A stretch of DNA of 51,268 bases from JOPF133 sp052144935 (GCA_052144935.1 JBKQPR010000335.1:1-51268); one strand, 5' to 3'; positions 26,165 through 36,059 are shown, counted from the stretch's first letter. The notes: generated by a model not told the origin, from the sequence alone. Translations and numbers: made by a program.

Positions 26165-27274
26165 TCACTGTTTCTGCGGGGTCTCCGGGGACTTTTTCCC
26201 CGCGGGCTGGCGGAAGCTGCGCTCCACCATGTCGTTGGGATCGGTGGAAACGGGGCCGTCGCGCCACAGCCAGCGCATCATATCCGGCAGAATCATGCCG
26301 CTGAATTTCTGCCCGTGAAGGTTCATGCCCCACGAGTAGTTCACGTCATACCCCTTCTGCGTGAGAGCCTTCATCAGCCGGACATTCTGAAAGAACCAAT
26401 CGCGTTTCTCGTCGTACCCGTTACGGCCGACGCCCCGGTTATCGTTCCGCCCATCGCACAGGAACACGCGAATGGGCTTTTTCTCGCTGGCCAGGACGCG
26501 CTCCGGATACACATAGCCGCCTTGCAGATTGACGAAGCTGCCCACACTGCTCAGCACCTTCCGGAAATCGTTAGGGCGCTCCCACGCCACCGCGAACGCG
26601 GCGATGGCGCCGGAGCTCGATCCTCCGATCCCATGCTGTTCCGGGTCCTTCGAAATGTTGTACTCCTTATAAAGCTCCGGCATCAACTCTTCGGTAATCA
26701 CGCGGGCGTATTTGTCGTCGGGCGTGTTGTACTCGATGCCGCGGTTGGTGGTCCCATCGCCCCAACCGGTCTGCGGGCTGGGTTCAACTTGATCCGGCCG
26801 GCGGCCCGGATTGATGAACACTCCGAGCATCACCGGAATCTCGCGCCGGTAGATCAGATTATCCATGACATTCTGCGCCCGCAAGTCGCCGTTCTCATCC
26901 TTGAAGGCCTGGCCGTCCTGGAAGACCATCAGGCTGGCCGGCGACGCCGGATCGTACTGCGCCGGGACGTACACCCAATACGTATGCTGCGTCCCCGGAT
27001 AAACCTTGCTCGGAATCGTGTACGGCCCGCGGATCTCGCCTTTGGGCACGCCTTCCTGAGGCATCGAATCCGGCCCCAGACGGTATTGCGAATTGGGATT
27101 GGGACCTGGCGGCATGGGCTGCTGGAAGCCCCCTCTCCCCCCACGTCCCGCAGCCGGCTGCGTCGGCGGTTGCCCAGGAGGCGGTGGTGTCTGGGGGACG
27201 GGAGTCTGCGCGATGGCCATGAGGGCCGAACCCGCCAGTGCCACGGTAATGAAGGAAGCTGTCGTTTTCCGCAT
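26165..27274 (-). CDS. secreted alpha/beta-hydrolase esterase (enterochelin esterase / esterase D-like)
   Basis: 369 residues, first gene of the esterase-GH106 pair. Signal peptide to about residue 22 (AGSALMAIAQ), then a Pro/Gly-rich linker (VPQTPPPPGQPPTQ). The PF00756-type fold is clear: TYWVYVPAQYDPASPASLMV, IPVMLGVFINPG, TEELMPELYKEYNI, nucleophile elbow GIGGSSSGAIAA, acid region FLCDGRND and histidine in NLHGQKFSG. Family members cleave siderophores, feruloyl esters or acetyl-xylan; next to a glycosidase, de-esterification of plant polysaccharide is the more likely job. ATG 27274 gives the signal peptide directly; the longer frame to 27487 is low quality. Confidence 0.84.
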   Translation of the reverse strand: MRKTTASFITVALAGSALMAIAQTPVPQTPPPPGQPPTQPAAGRGGRGGFQQPMPPGPNPNSQYRLGPDSMPQEGVPKGEIRGPYTIPSKVYPGTQHTYWVYVPAQYDPASPASLMVFQDGQAFKDENGDLRAQNVMDNLIYRREIPVMLGVFINPGRRPDQVEPSPQTGWGDGTTNRGIEYNTPDDKYARVITEELMPELYKEYNISKDPEQHGIGGSSSGAIAAFAVAWERPNDFRKVLSSVGSFVNLQGGYVYPERVLASEKKPIRVFLCDGRNDNRGVGRNGYDEKRDWFFQNVRLMKALTQKGYDVNYSWGMNLHGQKFSGMILPDMMRWLWRDGPVSTDPNDMVERSFRQPAGKKSPETPQKQ

Positions 27275-27365
27275 AGAGAATGGGTCTCTAGAAATATACT
27301 CCAGGCGCGAGGTGAAAAAAAGCGGGCCCTGACGCCGACGACGCCGATCCGGCGGGCCGCCCGCC

Positions 27366-27584
27366 CTACCGTCGTTCCGCCCGCGGCAAATTCCCGGCTC
27401 GAAGTGGCCATGCGGTAGGACTCGGGAGCCAGCCGAAGCGGTTGCATCCGGGGAAGGCCACGCCCGCGGTGGAGGCAATCCGCGCAAGTCGCTGGGCGGC
27501 TCCCAGGCCCAAATGCATCCCTGGCGGCGGGGCGGCGGCCAGAGATAGCGGGATTGCCAGAGCGGCCAGCACGGCGGGTTTCAT
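27366..27584 (-). CDS. short secreted-protein start, probable gene remnant
   Basis: 72 residues beginning MKPAVLAALAIPLSLAAAPP, a convincing signal peptide, followed by Arg/Gly-rich sequence without recognisable domain. It may be the 5' end of a gene whose remainder was lost, or a chance frame. It lies upstream of the esterase on the same strand. Confidence 0.25.
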   Translation of the reverse strand: MKPAVLAALAIPLSLAAAPPPGMHLGLGAAQRLARIASTAGVAFPGCNRFGWLPSPTAWPLRAGNLPRAERR

Positions 27585-27750
27585 GGTTCGCAACACCCTT
27601 GGCCGAGAGCGCGTCTCATGCCGCACACAGCCTGGCGGAAGGCGGCCCGCGAGGGCGCGAACGTGTCACGGCGGGTCGGCCATGCGCGAAATTGCCATGC
27701 CTCGCCGCCGGGGCGCGGAGGTCTCGCGGAGGAGGCAGAGAAGGTGGAGG

Positions 27751-28063
27751 AGGCAGAGAAGACCGATTGTCGCGGCAAAGTAGAAAGTTCCGGTTTCAGA
27801 CGAGTATCGGATGTTGCTATCTTGTCGCTGTTCCCTGCCATTCCCTCGAAGGACATTGTCTTGCATCGCGGCCACCCGTCAAGGCTGCCCTTCGGCGCGC
27901 AACCCCGGCGCGGCCTTGACGGGGCCCGGCCGCGATGCGTGAAGCAAGCACCTGAGATGAGGGAATGGCAGGCTGTGCGCTGGCGCCGCCGTCTGGAACC
28001 GGAACTTTCTACTTTGCCGGACCGGAACTCCACTTTGCTCCGACAGGCAGAGAAGGCCGATGG
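27751..28063. repeat. MITE-like nested palindrome flanked by a 19-bp direct repeat
   Basis: Four complementary pairs are nested around a centre near 27896: 27775-27795 with 27997-28017 (21 bp, perfect), 27834-27847 with 27959-27972 (14 bp, perfect), 27863-27873 with 27928-27938 (11 bp), and 27876-27885 with 27913-27922 (about 10 bp, one mismatch). The whole is flanked by AGGCAGAGAAGACCGATTG (27751-27769) and a near copy at 28045-28063 (17 of 19). No protein is encoded. A miniature transposable element or a large structured RNA would look like this. Confidence 0.6.
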
Positions 28064-28225
28064 TGTTCCGACCTGGCGTTGTGTTGTAGAATGATTCGTC
28101 GCCGGGGGATTCCGGTGGGGCCTGGGTGGCCGGAAGCGTGGCCGGCCCCGCCTCGACCCAGACGGCTCGACAGGTTTCGCGCGCGTGCGCGACCATACCT
28201 TCTCGCGCCGCCGGGGGAACGCTGC

Positions 28226-28304
28226 ATGCTCAGAAGAGCTATGTTGTTCGGAGCGCCTCGCGATTTATGCTTAAAAGAGTTATGTTGTTTCGAGGGCATC
28301 GCGA
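28226..28304 (+). repeat. two 38-bp imperfect direct repeats upstream of the efflux operon
   Basis: Copies at 28226-28263 and 28267-28304 (41-bp period) agree at 31 of 38 positions; the core AGAG-TATGTTGTT is kept. They end about 20 bases before the adaptor gene, so they could be operators, a duplicated leader or part of the neighbouring repeat element. Confidence 0.55.
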
Positions 28305-28325
28305 AGACATGCAGCGGGTTGTGAA

Positions 28326-29651
28326 ATGAAAGAAAAGGCACCTCCAGCTATGGAGCCGGGCGGGCTGAACGCACCTCCGGTGACGAAGCCACCCGCCGTG
28401 GAGCCGGGCGGGCCGGTTGCGCCCACAGCGACGAAACCCGCGGAAAGGCGGCGATCAGGCCGGCGATGGTTGTGGCTGCCGGTTCTCGTTTTATTAGCCG
28501 CCGGCGTCTGGTATTTCGGTCCCAAGGCCGGCTCCATGGCCTCCACTGGATCGAGTGCGCCCTCCAAGGAGGGCAAAAAGGGGGGATCGGGCGTCGTCCC
28601 GGTGGTGGCGGCCAAGGCCCGCAAGGGCGACATCGGCGTCTACATCACCGGCCTCGGCTCGGTGACCCCCGTATACACGGACATGATAAAGAGCCGCGTG
28701 GACGGCCAGTTGATGAAAGTCCACTACCAGGAAGGCGACATGGTACACGAGGGCGATCTGTTGCTGGAAATCGATCCGCGGCCCTACCAAGTCATGCTGG
28801 AGCAGGCGGAAGGGCAACTGGCTCGGGACCAGGCCACCCTCAATAACGCTCGCGTCGATCTGGATCGCTACACCACGCTGCTGGCGCAGAACGCCATTCC
28901 GGAACAGCAACTGGCCACCCAGAAGGCGACCGTCGCGCAGTCCGAAGGCGTGGTGAAAACCGACCAGGCCCAGATCGATAACGCCAAACTGGACCTGATT
29001 TACTGTCAGATCACCGCTCCCATTACCGGACGGGTAGGGCTGCGGCTGGTGGATCCGGGCAATATCGTACATGCCACCGACACCAACGCCCTGGTGGTGA
29101 TCACCCAAATCCAGCCTATCAGCGTCATTTTCACCGTGGCCGAGGACGATCTTCCGGTGGTGCTCCGTAAATTGGCCGCCGGGCAGCACTTGACGGCCGA
29201 AGCCTGGGACCGCGGGAACACCACGAAAATCGGCACCGGGACGCTGGCGACGGTGGACAACCAGATCGATCCAACCACGGGATCTCTCCGGCTGCGCGCC
29301 AATTTCGACAACAGCGCCAACCTGCTCTTCCCCAACCAGTTTGTCAACGTGCGCCTGCTGGTGGAGGAGAAGTACGGCGTCACCCTGGCGCCCACCGCGG
29401 TCATCCAGCGAACCTCCAGTACCACCTATGTTTACGCGGTCAAGGACGACCACACGGTTACCGTCAAGCAGGTCACGCCGGGCGTCGTCGAAGGCGATTC
29501 GACCGAGATCGCCGGCGGAGTAGACCCCGGCGACGTGCTGGTCATGACGGGCGTCGACAAGCTCCAGGAAGGGACCCCCGTCACAGTGCAAATGGCCGAC
29601 GATCAGGCCGATGGCAAGTCGGGCGGCAAATCCGGAGGGAAGAAGAAGTGA
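28326..29651 (+). CDS. RND efflux periplasmic adaptor (MdtA-like)
   Basis: 441 residues. A Pro-rich cytoplasmic head (about 1-40) precedes a single membrane anchor RRWLWLPVLVLLAAGVWYFG. Then the membrane-fusion-protein layout: beta-barrel strand VYITGLGSVTPVYTDMIKSR, biotinyl-lipoyl half GQLMKVHYQEGDMVHEGDLL with EIDPRPYQV, the alpha-helical hairpin (LEQAEGQLARDQATLNNARV ... YTTLLAQNAIPEQQLATQKA), second lipoyl half DLIYCQITAPITGRVGLR, barrel and membrane-proximal domain. These landmarks match MdtA. The C-terminus is Lys/Gly-rich. First gene of a three-gene operon; the permease GTG overlaps its stop by four bases. No outer-membrane channel gene is present. Confidence 0.92.
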   Translation: MKEKAPPAMEPGGLNAPPVTKPPAVEPGGPVAPTATKPAERRRSGRRWLWLPVLVLLAAGVWYFGPKAGSMASTGSSAPSKEGKKGGSGVVPVVAAKARKGDIGVYITGLGSVTPVYTDMIKSRVDGQLMKVHYQEGDMVHEGDLLLEIDPRPYQVMLEQAEGQLARDQATLNNARVDLDRYTTLLAQNAIPEQQLATQKATVAQSEGVVKTDQAQIDNAKLDLIYCQITAPITGRVGLRLVDPGNIVHATDTNALVVITQIQPISVIFTVAEDDLPVVLRKLAAGQHLTAEAWDRGNTTKIGTGTLATVDNQIDPTTGSLRLRANFDNSANLLFPNQFVNVRLLVEEKYGVTLAPTAVIQRTSSTTYVYAVKDDHTVTVKQVTPGVVEGDSTEIAGGVDPGDVLVMTGVDKLQEGTPVTVQMADDQADGKSGGKSGGKKK

Positions 29652-32600
29652 GTCCGTCCCGGACGTTCATCCTCCGGCCGGTAGCGACGTCCCTCCTCAT
29701 GATCGGCATCCTGCTGGCGGGAGGCGTGGCGTATAAGCAATTGCCCGTCTCCGCGCTGCCCGAGGTGGACTATCCCACCATCCAGGTGATTACGTTCTAT
29801 CCCGGCGCCAGCCCGGATGTGATGGCGTCTTCGGTCACCGCGCCTCTGGAGCGGCAGTTCGGCCAGGTGCCGGGCTTGCAGCAGATGACGTCCACCAGCT
29901 CCGATGGAAGTTCGGTGATCACCCTGCAATTCAATCTCAGCCTCTCGATCGACGTGGCCGAGCAGGAAGTGCAGCAGTCCATCAACGCTGCCGGGACCTT
30001 TCTTCCCTCGGACCTTCCGGTCCCGCCGGTTTACGCCAAAACCAATCCGGCCGACACGCCCATTCTGACGCTGGCCCTGACTTCCAAAACCGAACAGCTC
30101 TCGCACGTCGAGGACCTGGCCGACACCCGCCTGGCCCCCAAGATCTCGCAACTGCCCGGCGTGGGCCTGGTCAGCATCAGCGGCGGACAAAAGCCGGCCG
30201 TGCGCATCCAGGCAAACCCCACCATGCTGGCCTCCTACGGCCTCAACCTGGAGGACCTTCGCAGCGCCATCGTGGCCGCCAACGTGAACCAGGCCAAGGG
30301 CAATTTCGACGGCCTGCACCAGGACTACCAGATCGGCGCCAACGACCAGTTGCTCTCCTCGGACGACTACCGGCCCCTGATCGTGGCTTACCGCAACGGC
30401 GCGCCGGTCAAGCTCACCAAGGTTGCCGACGTGATCGACGATGTCGAAAACACCCGCCAGGCCGCCTGGATGAACGACGTTCCGGCCGTAATCATGAACA
30501 TCCAACGGCAGCCCGGCGCCAATATCATCCAGGTGGTGGACCGCATCAAGCTGTTGCTGCCGCAGCTCACCTCCACGCTGCCGAAGTCGATTCAGGTCAG
30601 CATCCTCACCGACCGCACCAACACCATCCGCGCCTCGGTGGAGGATGTCGAGTTCGAGCTGTGTCTGACCGTGGCGCTGGTGGTCATGGTGATCTTCCTG
30701 TTCCTGCGCAATCTTTCGGCGACCATCATCCCCAGCGTGGCAGTTCCGCTTTCTCTGGTAGGCACGTTCGGGGTTATGTACGTGCTCGGTTACAGCCTCA
30801 ACAACCTCACCTTGATGGCGCTGACCATCTCCACCGGCTTCGTGGTGGACGACGCCATCGTGATGATCGAGAACATCACGCGCTACATCGAAGAGGGAGA
30901 GCCGCCTCTGCGGGCGGCCTTGCGTGGCGCCGAGCAAATCGGCTTCACCATCATCTCTCTGACGGTGTCGCTGATCGCGACGCTCATTCCGCTGCTGTTC
31001 ATGGGCGACATCGTCGGCCGGCTCTTCCGCGAATTCGCCGTTACCCTGGCCGTCACCATTCTGGTCTCCGCCGTGGTATCGCTCACCCTGACGCCCATGA
31101 TGTGCGCGAAGCTGCTGAAGCACAAACCGCAGGCCGACCAGGGACGCCTGTTCCGCGCCTCGGAACACGCCTTCACGGCGGTGATCGCGCTCTACGGCAG
31201 GATGTTGCGGTTTGTGCTGAAATGGCAAACCGTGACCCTGCTGGTGGCGGTCGGAACCCTGGCCCTCACGTGCTACCAGTTCTACGCCATCCCCAAGGGC
31301 TTTTTCCCCATCCAGGATACCGGCGTCATCCAGGGCGTTTCGGAAGCGGCGCAGACGGTCTCGTTTCCCGAAATGTCATCGCTCCAGCAGCGGCTCACCA
31401 AGGTGATTCTGACCGATCCGGCTGTGGAGAATCTCTCCTCCTTCATCGGCATCGACGGAACCAACACCACCCTGAACAGCGGCCGCATTCTGATCAACCT
31501 CAAACCGCTGGCCGATCGCAAAATCGGCGCCAGCGACGTGATTCGCCGCCTGCAGCCGCGCCTGGCGGAAGTGGCCGGCACCACTCTGTTCATGCAGCCG
31601 GTGCAAGACCTGACGGTGGAAGATCGCGTCAGCCGCACGCAGTTCCAATACACCCTCGAAGACCCCAGCGCGGACGAGTTGAACGTATATGCGCCCAAAA
31701 TGCTGGCCCGGCTCCGGGAGCTGCCCAAGCTGAGCGATGTGGCCACCGACCAGCAGGTGCAGGGCCTGCGCGCCAAGCTGGTATTCGACCGCGACACGGC
31801 CATGCGGTTGGGAATTACGCCCTCCACCATCGACCAGACCCTTTACGACGCCTACGGCCAGCGGGAAGTATCCACCATCTTCACGCAGCTCAATCAGTAC
31901 CACGTGGTGCTCGAAGTGAGTCCCTCGTTCCGGCAGAATCCGGGCGATCTGCGCAATCTGTTCATCCGGACGGGCGCGGGATCCACCACGAGCGCCGCGG
32001 GCCTGGTGGCGGGCGGTTCGTCCACCTCGTCGCTTTCGCAAGGGCCCACCAACTCCAGTTCCGCCGCCACCACAGCCGCCAACACCGCCGGTGCGGCCCT
32101 GGCTAGTGGCCCATCGGGGAGTAGCTCCATCGCGTCCGCCGCCGTATTCCCCACGGGAGGCCAGATTCCGCTGAGCGCCTTTACCCACCTGGAGAACATT
32201 GCCGTCCCCATCACCGTAAACCATCAGGGTCAGTTCCCGGTGATCACGCTCTCCTTCAATCTGGCTCCCCACGCTTCGCTGGGCGATGCCGTGAATGCGG
32301 TGAATAACGTCACGGATGAGATCGGATTGCCGCCCAGCATTCAAGCTGCGTTTCAGGGCACGGCCCAGGCATTTCAGGCCTCCCTGGCCAACGAGTGGTT
32401 ACTGATTCTGGCGGCGCTGGCGACCGAATACATCGTCCTCGGCGTGCTCTACGAGAGCTACATCCATCCCATCACCATTCTGTCCACGCTTCCCTCAGCC
32501 GGTGTGGGCGCGCTGCTGGCGCTCAACGTCACCGGCCAGGATTTCAGCGTGATCTCGCTGATCGGCATCGTCCTGCTGATCGGAATTGTGAACAAGAACG

Positions 32601-32935
32601 GCGTCATGATGATCGATTTTGCGTTGGATTCCGAGCGCAAGGAGGGCCTGCAACCCATCGACGCCATCTACCAGGCCTGTCTGTTGCGCTTCCGCCCCAT
32701 CATGATGACCACCATGGCCGCGTTGCTCGGCGCTGTACCGTTGGCTCTCGGCACCGGCACGGGGTCGGAGTTGCGCCGGCCGCTCGGCATCACCATGATC
32801 GGCGGCCTGCTCATCAGCCAGATGCTGACCCTCTTCACCACGCCGGTGATTTATCTGTTCTTCGACCGGCTGGCCCGGCGCGTCTCGGGGCGCACGGCAT
32901 CGAGCGTCGGCCTGGCCACCGTTCCCGCGGAGTGA
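29648..32935 (+). CDS. RND multidrug efflux permease (MdtB-like)
   Basis: 1095 residues. Inner-membrane proton-driven pump. N-terminus FILRPVATSLLMIGILLAGG is TM1; 12 TM segments with two large periplasmic loops. Proton-relay residues are present: the Asp pair in GFVVDDAIVMIEN (TM4) and Lys in IVNKNGVMMIDFA (TM10). PADTPILTLAL is MdtB/C-like. It exceeds the usual about 1040 residues because of a Ser/Thr/Ala/Gly-rich insertion at about 778-834 (starting GAGSTTSAAGLVAGG) in the second periplasmic loop. GTG start overlaps the adaptor stop; the second permease follows four bases later. Works as a heteromultimer with the next gene product. Confidence 0.93.
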   Translation: MSPSRTFILRPVATSLLMIGILLAGGVAYKQLPVSALPEVDYPTIQVITFYPGASPDVMASSVTAPLERQFGQVPGLQQMTSTSSDGSSVITLQFNLSLSIDVAEQEVQQSINAAGTFLPSDLPVPPVYAKTNPADTPILTLALTSKTEQLSHVEDLADTRLAPKISQLPGVGLVSISGGQKPAVRIQANPTMLASYGLNLEDLRSAIVAANVNQAKGNFDGLHQDYQIGANDQLLSSDDYRPLIVAYRNGAPVKLTKVADVIDDVENTRQAAWMNDVPAVIMNIQRQPGANIIQVVDRIKLLLPQLTSTLPKSIQVSILTDRTNTIRASVEDVEFELCLTVALVVMVIFLFLRNLSATIIPSVAVPLSLVGTFGVMYVLGYSLNNLTLMALTISTGFVVDDAIVMIENITRYIEEGEPPLRAALRGAEQIGFTIISLTVSLIATLIPLLFMGDIVGRLFREFAVTLAVTILVSAVVSLTLTPMMCAKLLKHKPQADQGRLFRASEHAFTAVIALYGRMLRFVLKWQTVTLLVAVGTLALTCYQFYAIPKGFFPIQDTGVIQGVSEAAQTVSFPEMSSLQQRLTKVILTDPAVENLSSFIGIDGTNTTLNSGRILINLKPLADRKIGASDVIRRLQPRLAEVAGTTLFMQPVQDLTVEDRVSRTQFQYTLEDPSADELNVYAPKMLARLRELPKLSDVATDQQVQGLRAKLVFDRDTAMRLGITPSTIDQTLYDAYGQREVSTIFTQLNQYHVVLEVSPSFRQNPGDLRNLFIRTGAGSTTSAAGLVAGGSSTSSLSQGPTNSSSAATTAANTAGAALASGPSGSSSIASAAVFPTGGQIPLSAFTHLENIAVPITVNHQGQFPVITLSFNLAPHASLGDAVNAVNNVTDEIGLPPSIQAAFQGTAQAFQASLANEWLLILAALATEYIVLGVLYESYIHPITILSTLPSAGVGALLALNVTGQDFSVISLIGIVLLIGIVNKNGVMMIDFALDSERKEGLQPIDAIYQACLLRFRPIMMTTMAALLGAVPLALGTGTGSELRRPLGITMIGGLLISQMLTLFTTPVIYLFFDRLARRVSGRTASSVGLATVPAE

Positions 32936-32939
32936 CGCC

Positions 32940-35900
32940 ATGAATATTTCCTCGCCGTTTGTTCATAGGCCGGTTGCCACCACCCTTCTCACCGTCGCCA
33001 TTGCCCTGGCCGGCACGGTGGCATTCCGCATTCTCCCGGTATCTCCTCTGCCGCAGGTGGACTTTCCGACCATCTCGGTAAGCGCCGGCCTGCCGGGCGC
33101 CAGTCCGGAGACCATGGCATCGTCGGTGGCCACTCCCCTGGAGCGTCAATTCGGGCGCATCGCCGCCGTCACCGAGATGACCTCTTCGAGCACGCTCGGA
33201 TCGTGCAGCATCACTCTGCAATTTGACCTGAACCGCAACATCGACGCCGCCGCGCGGGACGTGCAGGCAGCCATCGCCGCCGCCCGCGGTTACCTGCCGA
33301 CCAATCTCCCCAGCAACCCCACTTACCGCAAGGTGAATCCCGCCGATTCCCCCATCTTCATGCTCGCGCTCACCTCCAACGTGTTGGGCAAGGGCAAGAT
33401 GTACGACGCCGCGTCCACCATCATGGCGCAGAAACTGGCGCAGGTTCAGGGCGTGGGGCAGGTGGGTGTGGGAGGGAGTGCGCTTCCCGGCGTGCGGGTC
33501 GAGCTGAATCCCTCCGCGTTGAACAAATACGGCATCGGCCTCGAGCAGGTCCGCACAGCCCTGGCCTCGGCCAATGCCAACACGCCCAAGGGACACTTCT
33601 CCGATCAACGGATCATGTGGGAAGTGGGCGCCAACGACCAGTTGTTCAATGCCGTCGACTATAAGCCACTGCTGATCACCTATCACAACGGCATGTCCGT
33701 GCGGCTCTCCGACGTCGGCGACGTGGTCGATTCGGTGGAAGACCTCCGCAACTCCGGATACGCCAATGGCAAGCCTTCCGTGCTGGTCATCATCTTCCGC
33801 CAGCCGGGCGCCAACATTATCGATACCGTGGACCGCCTGCGCGCCGTGCTGCCGCAAATCCACGCCTCCATTCCCGCCTCGATCGACCTGCACGTGGCTA
33901 TGGACCAGACCCAGACCATCCGGGCCTCGGTGCACGATGTGGAGAGAACTTTGGTGATCTCGGTGGGCCTGGTGGTCCTGGTGGTCTTCGTCTTTCTCAA
34001 GAATGTCCGCAGCACCTTCATTCCCAGCATCGCGGTTCCGGTATCGCTGTTGGGAACCTTCGGCGTCATGTACCTGTGCGGCTACAGCCTCGACAACCTC
34101 TCCCTGATGGCCCTCACCATCTCCACCGGCTTCGTGGTGGACGACGCCATCGTGGTGATCGAAAACATCACGCGCTACCTCGAGGCCGGCCTCGGCCCGT
34201 TCGTCGCCGCCCTGAAGGGCGCCCAGGAAATCGGGTCGACGGTGGTCACCATGAGCGTTTCGCTGGTGGCGGTGTTCATCCCGCTGCTGCTGATGGGAGG
34301 GATTGTCGGCCGCCTCCTCCGCGAATTCGCCGTCACCCTTTCGGCAGCCATCTTAGTCTCCATGGTGGTCTCGCTGACCGCCACGCCCATGATGTGCGCC
34401 CACCTGTTGAGGCAGCATGAATCCCATGGGCGGCTTTACCGGTTATTCGAAGACGCCTTCGACTGGAACGTGCGTCTTTATGGCAAGGCGCTCTCGGTGG
34501 TGCTCCGCCATTCGTTTGTGACCCTGCTCGTTCTGTTGGCCACCATTGGCCTGAATGTGTACCTGTTCGTTCGCGTGCCGAAGGGGTTCTTTCCACAGCA
34601 GGACAACGGACGCATGAGCGGCCAGATCCTCGCCGATCAGGACTCGTCGTTTCAATCCATGGATAAGACCCTCTTGCAGATGATCAATATCGTCGCCGCC
34701 GATCCGGCGGCGGACACTGTCATCGGCTTTACCGGAGGCGGCGGGGGGGGCGGCGGCGCTGCCACGATCAATCAGGGACGCATGTTCGTATCCCTCAAGC
34801 CGCTGGCAGAGCGCAAAATCACGGTTGACTATATCATGCAGCGCCTGCGCCCGAAGCTGGCAAAAATTCCCGGCGCCACGCTCTACTTGCAGGCCAACCA
34901 GGATTTGCGCGTGGGCGGAAGGAACAGCGCCGCACTCTATCAATTCACCATGCGGGGCGACAATCTGCAGGATCTGATCGTGTACGCTCCCCAGATGTTG
35001 CAACAATTGAAGAGCCTCCCCATCATCGTCGACGTCAACACCGACCAGCAGAACCGCGGCCTGCAATCCATGGTCGCCTACGACCGCGAGACCGCCGCCC
35101 GCTTCGGCATCTCGCCCCAGTTGCTAGACAACACGCTCTACGATGCCTTCGGCCAGCGGCAGGTGTCGACCATGTATAAATCGCTGAACCAGTATCACGT
35201 GGTGATGGAGGCTGCTCCGCAGTACTGGCAGAATCCGCAGACCTTGCGGGATATCTTTGTGCACGCGCCCAACGGCCAGCAGGTTCCCTTGAGCGCCATC
35301 GCCCATTGGGGTCCGGCGGTGGCTCCGCTGTCGGTGAACCACCAGGGTCTGTTTCCGTCAGTCACCATCTCGTTCAACCTGCAACCCGGCGTGGCGCTGG
35401 GCGATGCCATCCTGGTCATCGACGCGGCCGCCCGCAAGATTGGCCTTCCGCCTACCATCCAGACCGGGTACAGCGGCACTGCGCAGGCCTATCAGGATTC
35501 GCTCGGCAGCGAACCCTATTTGATTGCGGCGGCGCTGGCGGCGGTGTACCTGATGCTCGGCGTCCTCTACGAAAGCTACATCCATCCCGTCACCATTCTC
35601 TCCACGCTCCCCTCGGCGGGCGTGGGCGCGCTGCTGGCGCTGATCCTCACCCACACCGACCTCAGCGTCATCTCCATGATCGGCATCATCCTGCTGATCG
35701 GCCTGGTGAAGAAGAACGGCATCCTGATCGTGGATTTCGCCCTGGCTGCCGAGCGCAACGACCGCAAGAGTCCTCGGGACGCCATCTTCGAAGCCAGCCT
35801 GTTGCGCTTCCGGCCTATTCTGATGACCACCTTCGCCGCCATGCTGGGCGCTTTGCCCCTGGCGCTCGGCACGGGCACAGGATCGGAGCTGCGCCGCCCG

Positions 35901-36059
35901 CTGGGCATCACCATCATCGGCGGGCTGGCGATGAGCCAGGCGCTGACCTTGTTCACAACCCCGGTGGTCTACCTTTACTTCGACCGCTTTCAGCATTGGT
36001 GGGAGCGCATGCGCGGCGTCCGGCAAACGCCTCTGGAGGCGATCGAATCCGAGGGATAA
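32940..36059 (+). CDS. RND multidrug efflux permease (MdtC-like)
   Basis: 1039 residues, the second permease of the operon. TM1 is RPVATTLLTVAIALAGTVAF; TM4 GFVVDDAIVVIEN keeps both Asp residues; TM10 LVKKNGILIVDFALAAE keeps the Lys. A run of about eight glycines (GFTGGGGGGGGAA, near residue 605) sits in the periplasmic loop before TM7. MdtB-MdtC pairs export bile salts, novobiocin and other amphiphiles in Enterobacteria; substrate here is unknown. The tandem permease order A-B-C matches mdtABC. No two-component genes follow it. Confidence 0.93.
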   Translation: MNISSPFVHRPVATTLLTVAIALAGTVAFRILPVSPLPQVDFPTISVSAGLPGASPETMASSVATPLERQFGRIAAVTEMTSSSTLGSCSITLQFDLNRNIDAAARDVQAAIAAARGYLPTNLPSNPTYRKVNPADSPIFMLALTSNVLGKGKMYDAASTIMAQKLAQVQGVGQVGVGGSALPGVRVELNPSALNKYGIGLEQVRTALASANANTPKGHFSDQRIMWEVGANDQLFNAVDYKPLLITYHNGMSVRLSDVGDVVDSVEDLRNSGYANGKPSVLVIIFRQPGANIIDTVDRLRAVLPQIHASIPASIDLHVAMDQTQTIRASVHDVERTLVISVGLVVLVVFVFLKNVRSTFIPSIAVPVSLLGTFGVMYLCGYSLDNLSLMALTISTGFVVDDAIVVIENITRYLEAGLGPFVAALKGAQEIGSTVVTMSVSLVAVFIPLLLMGGIVGRLLREFAVTLSAAILVSMVVSLTATPMMCAHLLRQHESHGRLYRLFEDAFDWNVRLYGKALSVVLRHSFVTLLVLLATIGLNVYLFVRVPKGFFPQQDNGRMSGQILADQDSSFQSMDKTLLQMINIVAADPAADTVIGFTGGGGGGGGAATINQGRMFVSLKPLAERKITVDYIMQRLRPKLAKIPGATLYLQANQDLRVGGRNSAALYQFTMRGDNLQDLIVYAPQMLQQLKSLPIIVDVNTDQQNRGLQSMVAYDRETAARFGISPQLLDNTLYDAFGQRQVSTMYKSLNQYHVVMEAAPQYWQNPQTLRDIFVHAPNGQQVPLSAIAHWGPAVAPLSVNHQGLFPSVTISFNLQPGVALGDAILVIDAAARKIGLPPTIQTGYSGTAQAYQDSLGSEPYLIAAALAAVYLMLGVLYESYIHPVTILSTLPSAGVGALLALILTHTDLSVISMIGIILLIGLVKKNGILIVDFALAAERNDRKSPRDAIFEASLLRFRPILMTTFAAMLGALPLALGTGTGSELRRPLGITIIGGLAMSQALTLFTTPVVYLYFDRFQHWWERMRGVRQTPLEAIESEG

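Noticed and set aside
29603..31228. 541-residue frame antisense to the MdtB-like gene
   Set aside because: Shadow of a confirmed RND permease; His/Gln/Asp-rich low-complexity sequence.
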